From: Eretmocerus hayati
Taxonomy: Eukaryota > Arthropoda > Insecta > Hymenoptera > Aphelinidae
Direction of reading: 5' to 3'
NCBI GenBank assembly: GCA_029851415.1
Contig: CM056742.1
Location: 54,290,954 to 54,354,953 of the forward strand
DNA length: 64,000 nt
Part shown: piece after piece, positions 48,379-60,580 of the stretch
How the letters are laid out: each line of letters opens with the position of its first letter
Position numbering within the stretch: position 1 is the first letter of the stretch
Notes under the pieces: model-generated
Told to the model about the DNA's origin: nothing
The model's database searches: none
What the model saw: the letters and a program-made list of their open reading frames with translations, nothing else
Program-made: the position numbers and the translations under genes

Positions 48379-49338
48379 CAAGGGGGACCCACGAAGTGCG
48401 GGTCACCAAAGCTTCCCAGACTTTTTTCACAGTCTTGTACCACCTACAATATGAAGAATCCAGAGTAACTCCGTCAAATGAGCCTTCTTTTCAGAGTTAC
48501 AGTACCGTGCAAAAATTCCTGAACGGGGGTATGAAATCCTCTCTTGCAAAAACGTCGATTGCTCGAGCCCAGATTAACATAGAGGGATTTTGGAAGAAGC
48601 ATCTTAAAGATGAGGAAAAATGCTAACTTATAATGGTTTTCGATTTTTCTCTCAGCCCCTTTTGGTACCTCAAATAGCTGATGTAATTTCAAGGATTTCG
48701 AGGAAAAAACCGTTTTTACTCTATGGGCTGTAATTTGGACGCGGATAAAGATAGAACAATTTTGCAAAAAGCATCTTGAAGAGCGGAAAAAATGCCATTT
48801 GCAATGATTTTCCGATTATCTTTTACGTCGTGTGAATAAGAGTGTGAGAGCTCTTAAAGTAGCCAGAACCGTAGTTTTCTGCCATTTTTTGCTGTTTTTA
48901 CACGTATTTCATTGAAAATCCGAGAATCTGGCTACTTTGAGAGCTCTCACACTCTTATTCACACGACGTAAAAAACAATAGGAAAATCATTGCAAATGGC
49001 ATTTTTTCCGCTCTTCAAGGTGCTTCTTGCAAAATTGTTCTATCTATATCCGCGTCCAAATTACAGCCCATAGAGTAAAAACGGTTTTTTTCTCGAAATC
49101 CTTGGAATGACATCAGCTATTTGAGGTACCAAAAAAGGCTAAAAGAAAAATCGAAAACCATAAAAAGTTAGCACTTTTCCCCATCTTTGAGATGCTTTTC
49201 TCAAAATTCTTCTACGTTAATCTGGGCTCGAGCAATCGACGTTTTTGCAAGAGAGGATTTCATACCCCTGTTCAGGAATTTTGGCATGGTACTGTACAAG
49301 CAAAAACATGAGCATTGCCCATATAGGCCCATGTTCAA

Positions 49339-49372
<34 letters not shown>

Positions 49373-49518
49373 CTGACAATGCTAACGTTTTTGCTTGTAG
49401 CTCTGATTAAAGAACCCATTTGACGGAGTTACTCTGAATTTTTCATATTCTAGGTGGTACGAGACTGTAAAAAAAGTTTGGTGAGATTTGGCGACCAGCA
49501 CTTCGTGGGTCTCCTTGT
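48379..49518. mobile_element. Palindromic element, ~1.1 kb
   Basis: Ends: ACAAGGGGGACCCACGAAG and CTTCGTGGGTCTCCTTGT. The left arm (48379-48870) is mirrored at 48928-49518 over nearly its whole length (for example GCTCGAGCCCAGATTAACAT against ATGCCA..AATCTGGGCTCGAGC-type blocks, and AAGAGTGTGAGAGCTC). The right arm is interrupted by a 101-bp insert at 49297-49397. No transposase. Confidence 0.7.
49297..49397. mobile_element. 101-bp TA-flanked insert with inverted ends
   Basis: Starts CAAGCAAAAAC, ends GTTTTTGCTTG, with TA on both sides (49295-49296, 49398-49399). The uninterrupted version is visible in the left arm of the host palindrome ('cagtaccgtgcaaaaa' region), where only one TA equivalent exists. 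It contains a (TA)n run at about 49345-49372. TA duplication is typical of Tc1/mariner-type MITEs. Confidence 0.65.
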
Positions 49519-49529
49519 TAGAGCGTTCT

Positions 49530-50640
49530 TACTGTATGCTTTTTTCGTATTATATCTACGGGGTAATGATGAGAACAATTTCCACTGGATTCTTCCCAGA
49601 CTCCCTAAGTCATCCCCGAGGAATCACCAGCTGAAAATTTTCAGAAATATACATATACATAAAAAAATATACATATATGTATTTGTATATTAGGGTGACA
49701 CTTATTTCCCGACTTTTCTGGATCCTTCGCGCACGTGCGGATATTTCAGTGCCATGATAAAACTAGATGAATAAAATTTTTCTCAGATTTCTAGAGTTAG
49801 CCTCTATAGTGCCCATTTTGACATACATCTTCGATTTTTTTGCAGTTTTGAGACGTTTTTCGACAAAATTAGTCAGCTTTACTTGGCAAGCACTGGCAAC
49901 CCACGTAGAATGAAGCAAACCGAGCTGAATAACGCTGATTGGGATGGTCTTGGGAAACTTTCAACGCACGAACCGCCCTGGTAGGAATCTCTCCATAAAA
50001 TTTAGACTTGGAACTAAAATATGGCCAAAAAGATGGACCATATCCGATGACTAATAAATGGCCAGTAAATGGGCGACTCCCCAATGGGTTTCGCAATAGT
50101 CTAAAAAATCTAGGCAAGAAATGGGCAATATGTGATACCCCCATTTCAAGCGCGGGACTCAATTTTTTGGCTAATAATTGGCTCTATATTGGCTTTGATA
50201 TTTATTCAACGATGTTCCTTTATATTCGTCGTACATGAATTATAACTAAAATATGGCCTTATTCCTGGTCATCTGCTCTTCCGAAAACGGGTATTCACTA
50301 AGGTTATCACTCGCTGTCTGTCAAACATACACTGAATTATAGTTGCACATCAAGTCTATGGACACTCGATTAGCACACAGGTATCAGAAATTTCGTCACT
50401 AATTTCTCACGAAGGGTGCTTGTTATGTGTCACTTATAAACCATGGACGACGAATACACCACACTGATATCACTTGTTTAGCAAAGCCTCGAAACTGCTC
50501 CGCTCCAGCTTCTCACGCGTGGCATAGGTAGCGTATTCCCACAGCACCGAAATCGACAGATTTTTTACACCTCGCGAACACCACTCCTTTGATGATGAAC
50601 GATAAACACCCGCTAATAAACTCGTGAGACGCGTTTGCAT
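49530..50640. other. No gene seen
   Basis: AT-rich DNA. 'aaaatggcc/taaatggcc'-type words recur at 50020-50270 and 50720-50790, which may mark an old repeat. No exon recognised. Confidence 0.35.
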
Positions 50641-50651
50641 TCACGTCGACC

Positions 50652-50699
50652 ATGTCGATGTTGCAAGCTGACGACAAAGACTGGCCGCCATTATACGAG
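50652..50699 (+). CDS. Candidate first coding exon (MSMLQADDKDWPPLYE)
   Basis: A good start context (tcgaccATGTC) opens 16 codons rich in charged residues and Trp/Pro that end at a donor-like GAG|GTTAGT. A modestly GC-rich upstream region fits a 5' leader. No downstream exon was found before the minisatellite at 51.3 kb. Family unknown; weak support. Confidence 0.25.
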
Positions 50700-51300
50700 G
50701 TTAGTCACAGCAAACATCGAATCTAAAAATTTAAGCCAAATTTTGCCCATAATCTGATCGGTCCAAAATGGCTAAATAATGGACCTCTTTTCTGCGCTTA
50801 AACGGTTCGACTCTGATTGATAGGTGGCCGTGACAGGATTTGCTTACCCGCTCTAGTCTAGTAACCTCGAGCTTAGACCTCGAGCCCCAGCTTTTCCTCC
50901 GCGTGCAAGTTCTCATGGAGAACTCTGCACATCTTTTGCGAACGATGATGATGGTGATATAACCCGATCATCCCGATACTTTTGCTCCAGCACATGAGCT
51001 TTTTTACATGATCTATTACACCAGCCCATAATTTGAAAAAAGTTACCTTCCCAGGAACGGGGGACACATGATTCGACGTAAAATCGTGCGCTGAGTCCAA
51101 AAATGGCATCAGTTTTGATCGTACACCCCCAAAATATCCAGATATTTGATGAAAGAATTTTTCTTTCAGAATTACTGGATTTTTGACCTCGGAATTGGGA
51201 ATAGGAGACAATTTTACGTCCAAATATGCATTTTGGGAAGAATTTCTTAATTGATCCCCGTAGAGCGCATGTCGACTACCATGTATCGCCATGACGTGAG

Positions 51301-52664
51301 TCGTGGGGACACTGTCTTTGTCCAGTACTAGAAGTGACACTCGTGGTCCAGTACTCGAGGTGACACTCACGGTCCAGTACTAGGGGTGAGACTCGTGGTC
51401 CAGTACTAGAGGTGACACTGGCAGTCCAGTACGAGAGGTGACACTCGTAGTCCAGTACTAGAGGTGACACTCGCGGTCCAGTACTAGAGGTGACACTCGC
51501 GGTCCAGTACTAGAGGTGATACTCGTGATCCGGTACTCGAGGTGACATTCGTGGTCCGGTACTCGAGGTGACACTCGTGGTCCAGTACTATAGGTGACAT
51601 TCGTGATCCGCTACTCGAGGTGACACTCGTAGTCGAGTACTAGAGGTGACAGTGGTGGTCCAGTACAAGAGGTGATACTCGCCATCCAGTACTGGAGGTG
51701 ACACTCGTGGTCCAGTACTAGAAGTGACACCCGTGGTCCAGTACTAGAGGTGACACTCGCGGTCCAGTACTCGAGGTGACACTCGTGGTCCGGAACTCGA
51801 GGTGACACTCGTGATCCGCTACTCGAGGTGACACTCGTGGTCCAGTACTAGAGGTGACAGTCGTGGTTCAGTACAAGAGGTGATACTCGCGGTCCAGTAG
51901 TAGAGGTGACACTCGTGGTCCAGTACTAGGAGTGACACTCGCGATCCAGTACTAGAGGTGACACTCGTAGTCCAGTATTAGAGATGACACTCGTAGTCCA
52001 GTACTCGAGGTGACACTCGTGGTCCAGTACTCGAGGTGGCACTCGTGGTCTGGCACTGGAGGTGACACTCGCGGTCCAGTACTAGAGGGAACACTCGCGG
52101 TCTAGTACTCGAGGTGACACTCGTGGTCCAGTACTAGAGGTGACACTCGTGGTCCAGTACTCCAGGTGACTCTCGCAGTCCAGCGCTAGAGGTGACGATC
52201 GCGGTCCAGTACTCGAGGTGACACTCGTAGTCCAGCACTAGAGGTGACACTCGCGGTCCAGTACCGGAGGTGACGCTCGCGGTCCAGTACTAGGGGTGAC
52301 ACTCGTGATCCGGTACTCGAGGTGACACTCGTGGTCCGGTACTCGAGAAGACACTCGTGATCCGCTACTCAAGTTGACACTCGTAGTCCAGTACTAGAGG
52401 TGAAAGTCGTGGTCCAGTACAAGAGGTGATACTCGCGGTCCAGTACTAGAGGTGACACTCGTGGTCCAGCACTGGAGGTGACACTCGCGGTCCAGTACTA
52501 GAGGTGACACTCGCGGTCCAGTACTCGAGGTGACACTCACGGTCCAGTACTAGGGGTGACACTCGCGGTCCAGTACTAGAGGTGACATTCGTGGTCCAGT
52601 ACTCCAGGTGAAACTCGCGGCCCAGCACTAGAGGTGACGCTCGTGGTCCAGTACTAGGGGTGAC
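51301..52664. repeat. Minisatellite 1, 26-bp unit, ~52 copies
   Basis: Consensus close to GGTGACACTCGTGG plus TCCAGTACTAGA. Copies differ mainly at a few sites (Cg/Tg before the g-t-c-c, tcg/tag after the TAC). Open frames on either strand are by-products. Confidence 0.95.
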
Positions 52665-52670
52665 CCCACC

Positions 52671-55032
52671 ACCTGCATCGAAAGTGGGCAACCTGTATCG
52701 TAAGTGAGCCACCTGTATCGTAAGTGAGCAACCTGGATCGAAAGTGGGCCACCTGTATCGTAAGTGAGCCACGTGTTTTGAAAGTGGGCCACTAAGATCG
52801 ATAGTGGGCCACCTAGATCGAAAGTGGGCCACCTGTATCGAAAGTAGGCCACCTAGATCGAAAGTGGGCCACCTGTATCGAAAGTGGGCCACTAAGATCG
52901 AAAGTGGGCCACCTAGATCGAAAGTGGGCCACCTGTATCGTAAGTGAGCCACCTGTTTCGGGAGTGGGCCACCTAGATCGAAAGTGGGCCACCTAGATCG
53001 AAAATGGGCCACCCGTATCATAAGTGAGCCACCTGTATCGGAAGTGGGCCACCTAGATCAAAAGTGGGCCACCTAGATCGAAAGTGGGCCACCTAGATCA
53101 AAAGTGGGCCACCTAGATCGAAAAATGTCCACCTGGATCGGGAGTGGGCCACCTGAATCGTAAGTGTGCCACCTGTATTGAGAGTGGGCCACCTAGATCG
53201 GAAGTGGGCCACCTAGAACGAAAGTGGGCCACCTAGATCGAAAGTTGTCCACCTGGATCAAAAGTGGGCCACCTAGATCGAAAAAGGGCCACGTTTATCG
53301 AAAGTGGGCCACCTGCATCGTAAGTGAGCCACCTGTATCGGAAGTGGGCCACCTAGATCGAAAGTGGGCCACCTAGATCGAAAATGGGCCACCTTGATCG
53401 AAAGTGGGCAACCTAGATCGAAAGTGAGCCACCTTGATCGAAAGTGGAACACCTAGATCGGAAGTGGGCCACCTGTATCGTAAGTGAGCCACCTGTATCG
53501 GAAGTGGGCCACCTAGATCGAAAAAGGGCCACCTAGATCGAAAGTGGGCCACCTGGATCGAAAGTGGGCCACCTGTATCGTAAGTGAGCCACCTGTTTCG
53601 GGAGTGGGCCACCTAGATCGAAAAAGGGCCACCTTGATCGAAAGTGGGCCACCTGGGTCGAAAGTGGGCCACCTGGATTGAAAGTGGGACACCTGTATCG
53701 TAAGTGAGTCACCTATATCGGAAATGGGCCACTAAGATCGAAAAAGGGCCACCTAGGTCGAATGTGGGCCACCTGGATTGAAAGTGGGCCACCTGTATCG
53801 GAAGTGAGCCACCTGTTTCGGGAGTGGGCCACCTAGATCAAAAGTGGGCCACCTAGCTCGGAAATGGGCCACCTGGATCGGAAGTGGGCCACCTGTATCG
53901 TAAGTGAGCCACCTGTTTCGGGAGTGGGCCACCTAGATCGAAAGTGGGCCACCTAGATCGAAAATGGGCCACCTGTATCGTAAGTGAGCCACCTGTATCG
54001 GAAGTGGGCCACCTAGATCGAAAGTGGGCCACTTAGATTGAAAGTGGGCCACCTAGATCGAAAGTGGGCCACCTAATCGAAAAATGTCCACCTGGATTGT
54101 GAGTGGGCCACCTGAATCGTAAGTGTGCCACCTGTATTGAAAGTGGGCCACCTAGATCGAAAGTGGGCCACCTAGATCGAAGAAGGGCCACGTGTATCGA
54201 AAGTGGGCCACCTGTATCGTAAGTGAGCAACCTGGATCGAGAGTGGGCCACGTGGATCGTAAGTGAGCCACCTGTATTGAAAGCGGGCGACCTAGATCGG
54301 AAGAGGGCCACCTGGATTGAAAGTGGGCCACCCGTATCGTGAGTGAGCCACATGTATCGGAAGTGGGTCACCTAGATCGAAAGTGGGCCACCTAGATCCA
54401 AAGTGGGCCACCTAGATCGAAAGTGGGCCACCTTGATCGAAAGTCGGCCATGTAGATCGAAAGTGGGCCACCTGGATCGCAAGTGGGCCACCTGTATCGT
54501 AAGTGAGCCACCTGTATTGAAAGTGGGCCACCTAGATCGAAAGTGGGCCACCTGTATTATAAGCGAGCCACCTGTATCGTAAGTGGGCCATCTAGACCGA
54601 AAGTGGGCCACCTAGATCGAAAGTGGGCCACCTTGACCGAAAGTGGGCCACCTAGATCGAAAGTGGGCCACCTGGTTCGAGAGTGGGCCACCTGTATCGT
54701 TAGTGAGCCACCTTTATCGGAAGTGGGCCACCTGGATCGAAAGTGGGCCACCCGTATCGTAAGTGAGCCACCTGTATCGAAAGTGGGCCACCTAGATCGA
54801 AAGTGGGCCACCTGGATCGAAAGTGGGCCACCTTGATCGAAACCGGGCCACCTTGATCGAAAGTGGGCCACCTAGATCGAAAGTCGGCCACCTGGATCGC
54901 AAGTGGGCCACCTGTATCTTAACGAGCCACCTGTATCGAAAGTTGGACACCTCGACCGAAAGTGGGCCACCTAGATCGAAAATGGGCCACCTGGATCGAA
55001 AGAGGGCCACCTGGATTAAAAGTGGGCCATCT
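52671..55032. repeat. Minisatellite 2, 20-bp unit, ~118 copies
   Basis: Consensus GTGGGCCACCTAGATCGAAA, with recurring variants GTGAGCCACCTGTATCGTAA and GTGGGCCACCTGTTTCGGGA that appear in fixed successions. Because 3 x 20 bp is 60 bp, open frames give a 20-residue repeat (VAHFRSRWPTFDLGGPLSIQ) on one strand; this is arithmetic, not a protein. It abuts minisatellite 1 with almost no spacer. Confidence 0.95.
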
Positions 55033-55810
55033 GCGCGCCGTAACAGATTCCTCCGAAAAAGTCCAGCTAGTTGGTTGAATGAAAACTTAAACCGGCTAAC
55101 AGGTTCTATCTGCCGATTATGAAAATGACAGTTGAATGCCCAGCCACATTCTGTCTGTGCGGTTCCCATTTATCGGGTTACCTATGTAAAAGGAACATAA
55201 TGTTATAGGTGGTCATATGGGTGGATGGGAATGGGTGGATGGATGGATGATGGGTAATGGGTGGATTGCGCATATATAGCTCTCACGCCGCGCTGAATTT
55301 TATCGCAAATTCTGTAAATCTTCGCGGCCAGCGTACAAAAGTGTTCTCCAAAAGTTCTTTCAAACTCTAATTTATTCCATGCTGAGCAATGAAGAAGCTT
55401 CATTAATGATTTAGATAGAAGTATGAATGAAATGAGGTTCATTTGCAAATTTTTTATTTTTCAAGTTGATTCTAATTGCGTAACGAAAATATAAGGCAAA
55501 ACTAGCCCTGGAAAAGTTTGAGTGATTGCATCAAGCATAAGAAGACCGAAACACGCACCTTAAACCCGTTCGACTGCTCCCTCCCGTGCGGCGTGCCATG
55601 CCACTTTCCACCGCTTGGAGGCGCTGAAACTCATACTTCCCATAGCACGTTACACGCCACAACCTCACCTTCCGAGCATGAAATAAAGATCTCTCGATCT
55701 CGATATACTTATGTTGTCGTCATATTAGGCTTCCTCTCAATGATATCCTCCTTCGATCCAATGTTGATTACGACAGTGTATAGTGTATACGGCACAACAC
55801 GAATTCGAAT
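55033..55810. other. No gene seen; short GGAT-rich repeat
   Basis: Contains a small 'gggtggatgg' simple repeat at about 55212-55265. No coding signal was accepted. Confidence 0.45.
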
Positions 55811-55814
55811 ATCG

Positions 55815-55900
55815 TTTAGCTGAAAAATCAGCTATATTAGCTGAGATTCCAGCGATGTTAGCCGACTGAATCAGCTATTATAAGCTGATTTTCCAGTGAA
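55815..55900. repeat. Cluster of AGCTGA/TCAGCT hairpins
   Basis: AGCTGAAAAATCAGCT, TCAGCTATATTAGCTGA and ATCAGCTATTATAAGCTGAT lie in a row, so three or more small stems can form. Confidence 0.7.
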
Positions 55901-55909
55901 CGGTATTTT

Positions 55910-55950
55910 ACGACATAGGTGATTGCTCGATGAGCAATCACCTATGTCGT
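55910..55950. other. Perfect 19-bp hairpin with a 3-base loop
   Basis: ACGACATAGGTGATTGCTC is followed by GAT and then its exact reverse complement. No T-run follows and no gene ends here, so a bacterial-type terminator is not meant. It adjoins the AGCTGA hairpin cluster. Confidence 0.9.
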
Positions 55951-56199
55951 CACACGTGTGAGGCCGGGATTCTTGTCGTCCTCGACAAGCCCTTCGTGTG
56001 CTGCGTATATTGTACATGAGTTTTTACATATATTTCCCTATTTCTTCTTCTCCTTGTTTTTATCGAATACTACGGTTCTTCTCGGATTCATCATTGTTTC
56101 CAGTATTCCAATTGATCTGTGTTTTTGTTTGTTTTTGCTTCCATTTTCAACCAATGTTTCCTTGAACCCTATGAATCCCTGAAATCGAGTAATTCCATT

Positions 56200-56780
56200 T
56201 GGTATTTCGTGATTCATCTATGATATTTTTTTGATCTCCCGACCGTTTTTTCTCTCGTGATTTCACGATATTTCTGAACAATAATTCTCGGAACAATATC
56301 CGGCGATATTCTAACGATAATTGAGCCGATATTCCACGATATCCCCCTATCATACTTATCGATATTCTATAATATTCTTGTGATATTTTTTCGATACTTT
56401 CACAATATTCTGCAATGATATTTTCCAATACTCCTCACAATTTTTCATCGATATTTCTATGTATTCTTACCAATACTCGTATAATTGTTTCACAACATTC
56501 CGGAACTATATTTTCTAATACTTCTGTACAATATTCATCGATATTTCTATGTATTCTTACCAATACTCATATAATTCTTTTACAACATTTCGACCAATAC
56601 TATCCCAATATTTCGACAATACTTCAACTAATGTTCATAGCGTATTTTCACAAAACTCTACAATTTTTCTCGCGATAGTTACAAGATTTCTTTCATACTT
56701 TCTCACGATATCTTTCAATAATTCCTGAATCAGTTTGACGATATTTTTCGATACTCTTGCAATCTTTTTGGGAGATGTTT
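56200..56780. repeat. Degenerate ATATT/CGATA-rich repeat with a 90-bp duplication
   Basis: Short words like 'cgatattct' and 'aatactc' recur throughout. The segment 'atcgatatttctatgtattc' occurs near 56449 and 56539, ~90 bp apart, with matching neighbours. Confidence 0.6.
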
Positions 56781-57430
56781 CCCTATGGCATTTTCAATGA
56801 CTGGAAATCCTTGCCTTTCATGATGAAGATGGGAAATTCGTGAGCGTCATGTGATGTGTGTGATGTAGTGTATTTCTTTGTGAATATCCGTTGCCCTGGT
56901 GTGGATCTGAATCGACATGAAAGTGCATCGATTCGATTCTTAGTGCCCGACCACGATAACAAAGGTATGTAGTAATATGCCAACTGAGCATTTCTTCCTC
57001 CTCTCCCATTCTCTTTGTAGTTCTTCAGCTCCTCTCCCCTCATTTTCTTTTGATTTCGGTCTTGATTTCCTCCATTTTCGTAGGTCTTCCGGCGGATCTA
57101 TCGATTTACTCGCTTGTCCCTCCTCTCTTGGGTCCACGAGCGGGCCTAGAGTTAGGCGTCTTTGATTGGGCCATCGATGAGTGGCTGTTTTCTTTCTTGA
57201 GTGTACATTGTGTAGATAAATAATCTTTTCGTTACCAATTTCGTGTGGTATGGTTTTTCATCTTCTCTGAAACTGCGAATTTTCAATCATTGAACTCGTT
57301 CCATTTTCTCCTTCATATTCTGTGAATTTTCCGTAGATTGTCATTTTGATTTCACCCTCGAAGTTTTCATCCTCTGACAGAGCATACCATTGAGCTTTTG
57401 ATTTACCACAAGATTAAAATCACTTCTGAA
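56781..57430. other. No gene seen
   Basis: Pyrimidine-rich in the middle (57000-57140). No supported feature. Confidence 0.4.
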
Positions 57431-57469
57431 AAAAATGTTTGCTCCCAGGACCTCTATGAGCAAAGTCCG

Positions 57470-57660
57470 TATACTAAAGTGGCTAGCACGGAAAGGCTAC
57501 TCCGTTTCAGACCTCCTTTGTATTGCTCGAAATACGCATGTTGAAGTGGCCAGACACGTGAAAGCTACTCCGTGTCAGGCCTCTTTTGTATTGGTCGAAA
57601 TACGTATGCTAAAGTAGCCGGACACATGAAGGCTACTCCGTGTCAGGCCTCTTTTGTACA
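57470..57660 (+). repeat. ~68-bp tandem repeat, ~2.7 copies
   Basis: Units begin 'ctaaagtggctagcac', 'ttgaagtggccagacac' and 'ctaaagtagccggacac' near 57474, 57540 and 57609, and share a 'gctactccgtgtcaggcctc' block. Confidence 0.8.
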
Positions 57661-58275
57661 TATCTATTTCTCATACTTCTACACATGCTTCTGTTGTTAT
57701 CTGTATACGAGTCGGCTGGCGCAGTTTTCACCCAATGATTTTACCTCATGTAAGTATCGTGCGCTCAGTGGGTGGTTGGGAGAGTGGGGTAGTTTGGGTT
57801 GTTTTAAATTTTGTTTAATAAAGAGGGGTTCTCTGGGTATTGCTTCCTCTAAGGAGAAAGCTTTGTTTTCGGTCGAGCAAATTTTTGATCAATTTTCCCA
57901 TTCAATCCAATATTTTCTTCAACAAAATTTCTCTCATCACGAGACCATCTTCTTCTTCTTTGACCATCTTCTTTGACCATCTTCTTCCTCTTACCAAAAT
58001 CTAACGATTGTGAGTAACATTCTTCTCATAAAATACTCCAAAACCTTCCAGGAACTCATCTCTCCGTCCCTTTGCCTGTGTATGTATGTATGTATGTGTG
58101 TTGTCTTTTTTGCGCCACGCTTTCCCTTCTACATTTCACTTCATTAATTTTTGCTTTTTCTATGAGTTGTGTAGAATCACTCGGAGATGAGACCAGTGAT
58201 CCGGCTGCTCTCCTCTCCCAACCGAAATTGATTTAGAGGATTTTTGAGGTATAAATGCTAAAATTCTTTACTTTC
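57661..58275. other. No gene seen; short TATG repeat
   Basis: Contains a 'tatgtatgtatgtatgtgtg' microsatellite near 58082. Nothing else recognised. Confidence 0.45.
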
Positions 58276-58279
58276 ATGG

Positions 58280-59230
58280 TAAAATATCTTCTCCTAACTT
58301 CATCTTTCGGCATCTTGGGTTACCTAGGCTATGGCTTTTTCAGCTCGATTTATTGATTCGTTAATACCAAAATCTCATTCAATCTCCATAAGCCTATATC
58401 TTTACAAAGACGAAAATTTTCAACAAAAACTCCATTTTGAGCATATTGAAACTAATTGTATCGAAATTCCCTTTCAAACAAGTTACAGACTTTGCTAAAA
58501 AAAAAACCTCAGTTTAGATAGCTCAAATCTCCCTCACTAGCTTCCTTAAAAAAAATAACTCAAAATATACAAAAATATTTTTTTCAATATTCATACTTTC
58601 CTCATATCTCCCCCACAAACTAATCCATTCAAAATTTGATAAACTAAGTTGATACTTTTTTGTCATACTGAATCGATTGGTTGATACCGAATTCTTTCAG
58701 AATTCGTTCTAAGTCAGTCAAAATTAAATTCATTCTCTAAAAACCCAAAAATTTCCAAAAGACTCCATTTATATCATCTTTATACCAACTATATTAGAAT
58801 TTCGCCTCAACCAGACGACATATCTTGCACAAAAAACCCTAGTGTAGGTCATCTGGATTCCTCTGAAAGGGAATCTTGTAAAAATATCTCAAAACACGAT
58901 GGGAAATTTTCAACTCAAATACATTTTTTGCTAATATCTCCCTCATCAACTAATTTTTCCACTCTCAATAAACTAAAAGAATGCTTTCCGTCATTTTACA
59001 TCAAGTGGTTGAAACCAAATTCGATTCAACTACGTTTGAACCTGATTAAAATCCAATTTTTTCTTCCAAGAATCTAAATTTCCTCGAAGAACTTCAGTTT
59101 TATAATTCATGAACCAACTGTATTGAAATTTCGCCTCAGCCAAACTAGTGTTTTGCTTCCTGAAAGAAAAAGGGTTGTATTCGTGACAAGAGATTTTTCT
59201 TCAATTTTTTTACTCAAATCCATTTTTCAT
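58280..59230 (+). repeat. Diverged ~330-bp tandem repeat, ~3 copies
   Basis: Corresponding blocks recur at 58350/58667/59000 ('cgattkattgattsgttrataccaaat'-like) and 58445/58790/59118 ('actatattagaatttcgcctc'-like). Divergence is high. Confidence 0.55.
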
Positions 59231-59384
59231 TCTAAAAATCTTTGGAATGAAAAATCTCACTGACGGGGTTTCAGCCTCAACTATTCTGTTCTCCTCGCCG
59301 AGATCTTTCGATTGTAGGTCGCGATTTTCCCTCCACGATCACGTCCTCCACGCAAAACATTCATCATTGTCGGTCATTGTCTGT

Positions 59385-59412
59385 GCGCGCGCGTGTGTGT
59401 GTGTGTGTGTCC
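59385..59412. repeat. (CG)n/(GT)n microsatellite
   Basis: GCGCGCGCG followed by a GT run. Confidence 0.9.
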
Positions 59413-59459
59413 GTATGTGCTTTACCCTATCTCCTCAACCCTTTAATCGAACTTCCTGA

Positions 59460-60050
59460 AATTTTCATGAGTGGTAGATGACCACCCTCAGATATGTTGC
59501 ACGGATTCACACATAATTAGATTGAACATCTTACGTCTTATGCGTCTGGAACAATAAAATATGAGAAAAATTCCATTATTTCATTGACAAATATTTTCTC
59601 TCATAATTTTCATATCAAACTGCCTGTCAATTAAACATTCATTCTTTGTCCATTCTCTGTCACTTGGATAATGTGTATTTTCCATTCTCTTTCATTTCCA
59701 TCATTATATCATAAATTTTGCACCATGTGAAACAAAACCACCTCATATTTCTCCCTCATACATTTCTACCAAATTCTGTATTAACCAAGCGATCTATCAT
59801 ATCAATATAAACATTTTATTAGCTTAACTTGAAATTTTTCAGAAAGTTTTAGAAGGGATTCTCCAAAAATTGAATTCTATTTTTACATTTCTATTTTCAA
59901 TGTTGCATGAGTCAAAAACTGTTCAATACGATCAGGTGTAAATCCTTCCAGCACATCTTTGGGTGGTCGTCGATCACTCATAAAAATTTCAGAAAGATCG
60001 ATCGAAGGGTTGAGGGGAAATCGTGAACGAAATCAAATGATATGCACATC
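59460..60050. other. No gene seen
   Basis: AT-rich DNA. No coding or RNA signal. Confidence 0.4.
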
Positions 60051-60059
60051 AGAACATGA

Positions 60060-60520
60060 AATTTCTTTCAGATTATCATCTCTCTTCACAAACTATTACC
60101 TCCTGGAAAAAGTATCACCTACAATTGAAAGATCTTATCGAGAAAAACGAAATGGTGAAAACCAAATTCCTCTCTCTAAAGATTTTTACGATAAAAAATT
60201 CATTTTTCAACGAAAACCACAGATTATCCTCTCATATGCTCATTTGCGAGTCATTTTTTTTCGTGAACACTGATTACTTTCGTGGAAAAAGTATTACCTA
60301 CGATCAAAAGATCTCGTCGAGAGTAACAAAATGGTGAAAACCGAATTCCTCTCTCTAGAGATTTTCACAATAAAAGATCCATTTTACAACAAAAATCACA
60401 GATTAGCCTTAAACACGTCCATTTCTCAATCATCATTTTTTGTGAACACCGATCATCTTCGCGAAAGAAGTATTATTACCTACAATTGAAAGATCTTGTC
60501 GAGAGTAACCAAATTATGCA
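60060..60520 (+). repeat. ~182-bp tandem repeat, ~2.6 copies
   Basis: 'tacctacaattgaaagatct' recurs in near-identical form at about 60117, 60297 and 60478, with matching flanks (ggtgaaaaccaaattcctct, tcgtgaacac). Confidence 0.75.
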
Positions 60521-60528
60521 AACCTAAT

Positions 60529-60530
60529 CG

Positions 60531-60567
<37 letters not shown>

Positions 60568-60580
60568 GCTCTCTCTCTCT
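60529..60580. repeat. (CT)n microsatellite
   Basis: CT-rich run directly before the presumed 5' end of the non-LTR retrotransposon. Confidence 0.95.

Noticed and set aside
50873..51370. 165-codon - strand frame
   Set aside because: Its start lies in the minisatellite and the remainder has no recognisable features.
51301..52664. CRISPR-like array
   Set aside because: Units are contiguous 26-bp repeats without unique spacers in a eukaryotic context; a minisatellite.
52446..54871. Several 70-190-codon frames with a 20-residue repeat on both strands
   Set aside because: A 20-bp unit read in triplets repeats every 60 bp and stays open by chance on both strands; no start, splice or composition evidence.
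55910..55950. Rho-independent terminator
   Set aside because: The stem is strong but there is no T-run and the DNA is eukaryotic.
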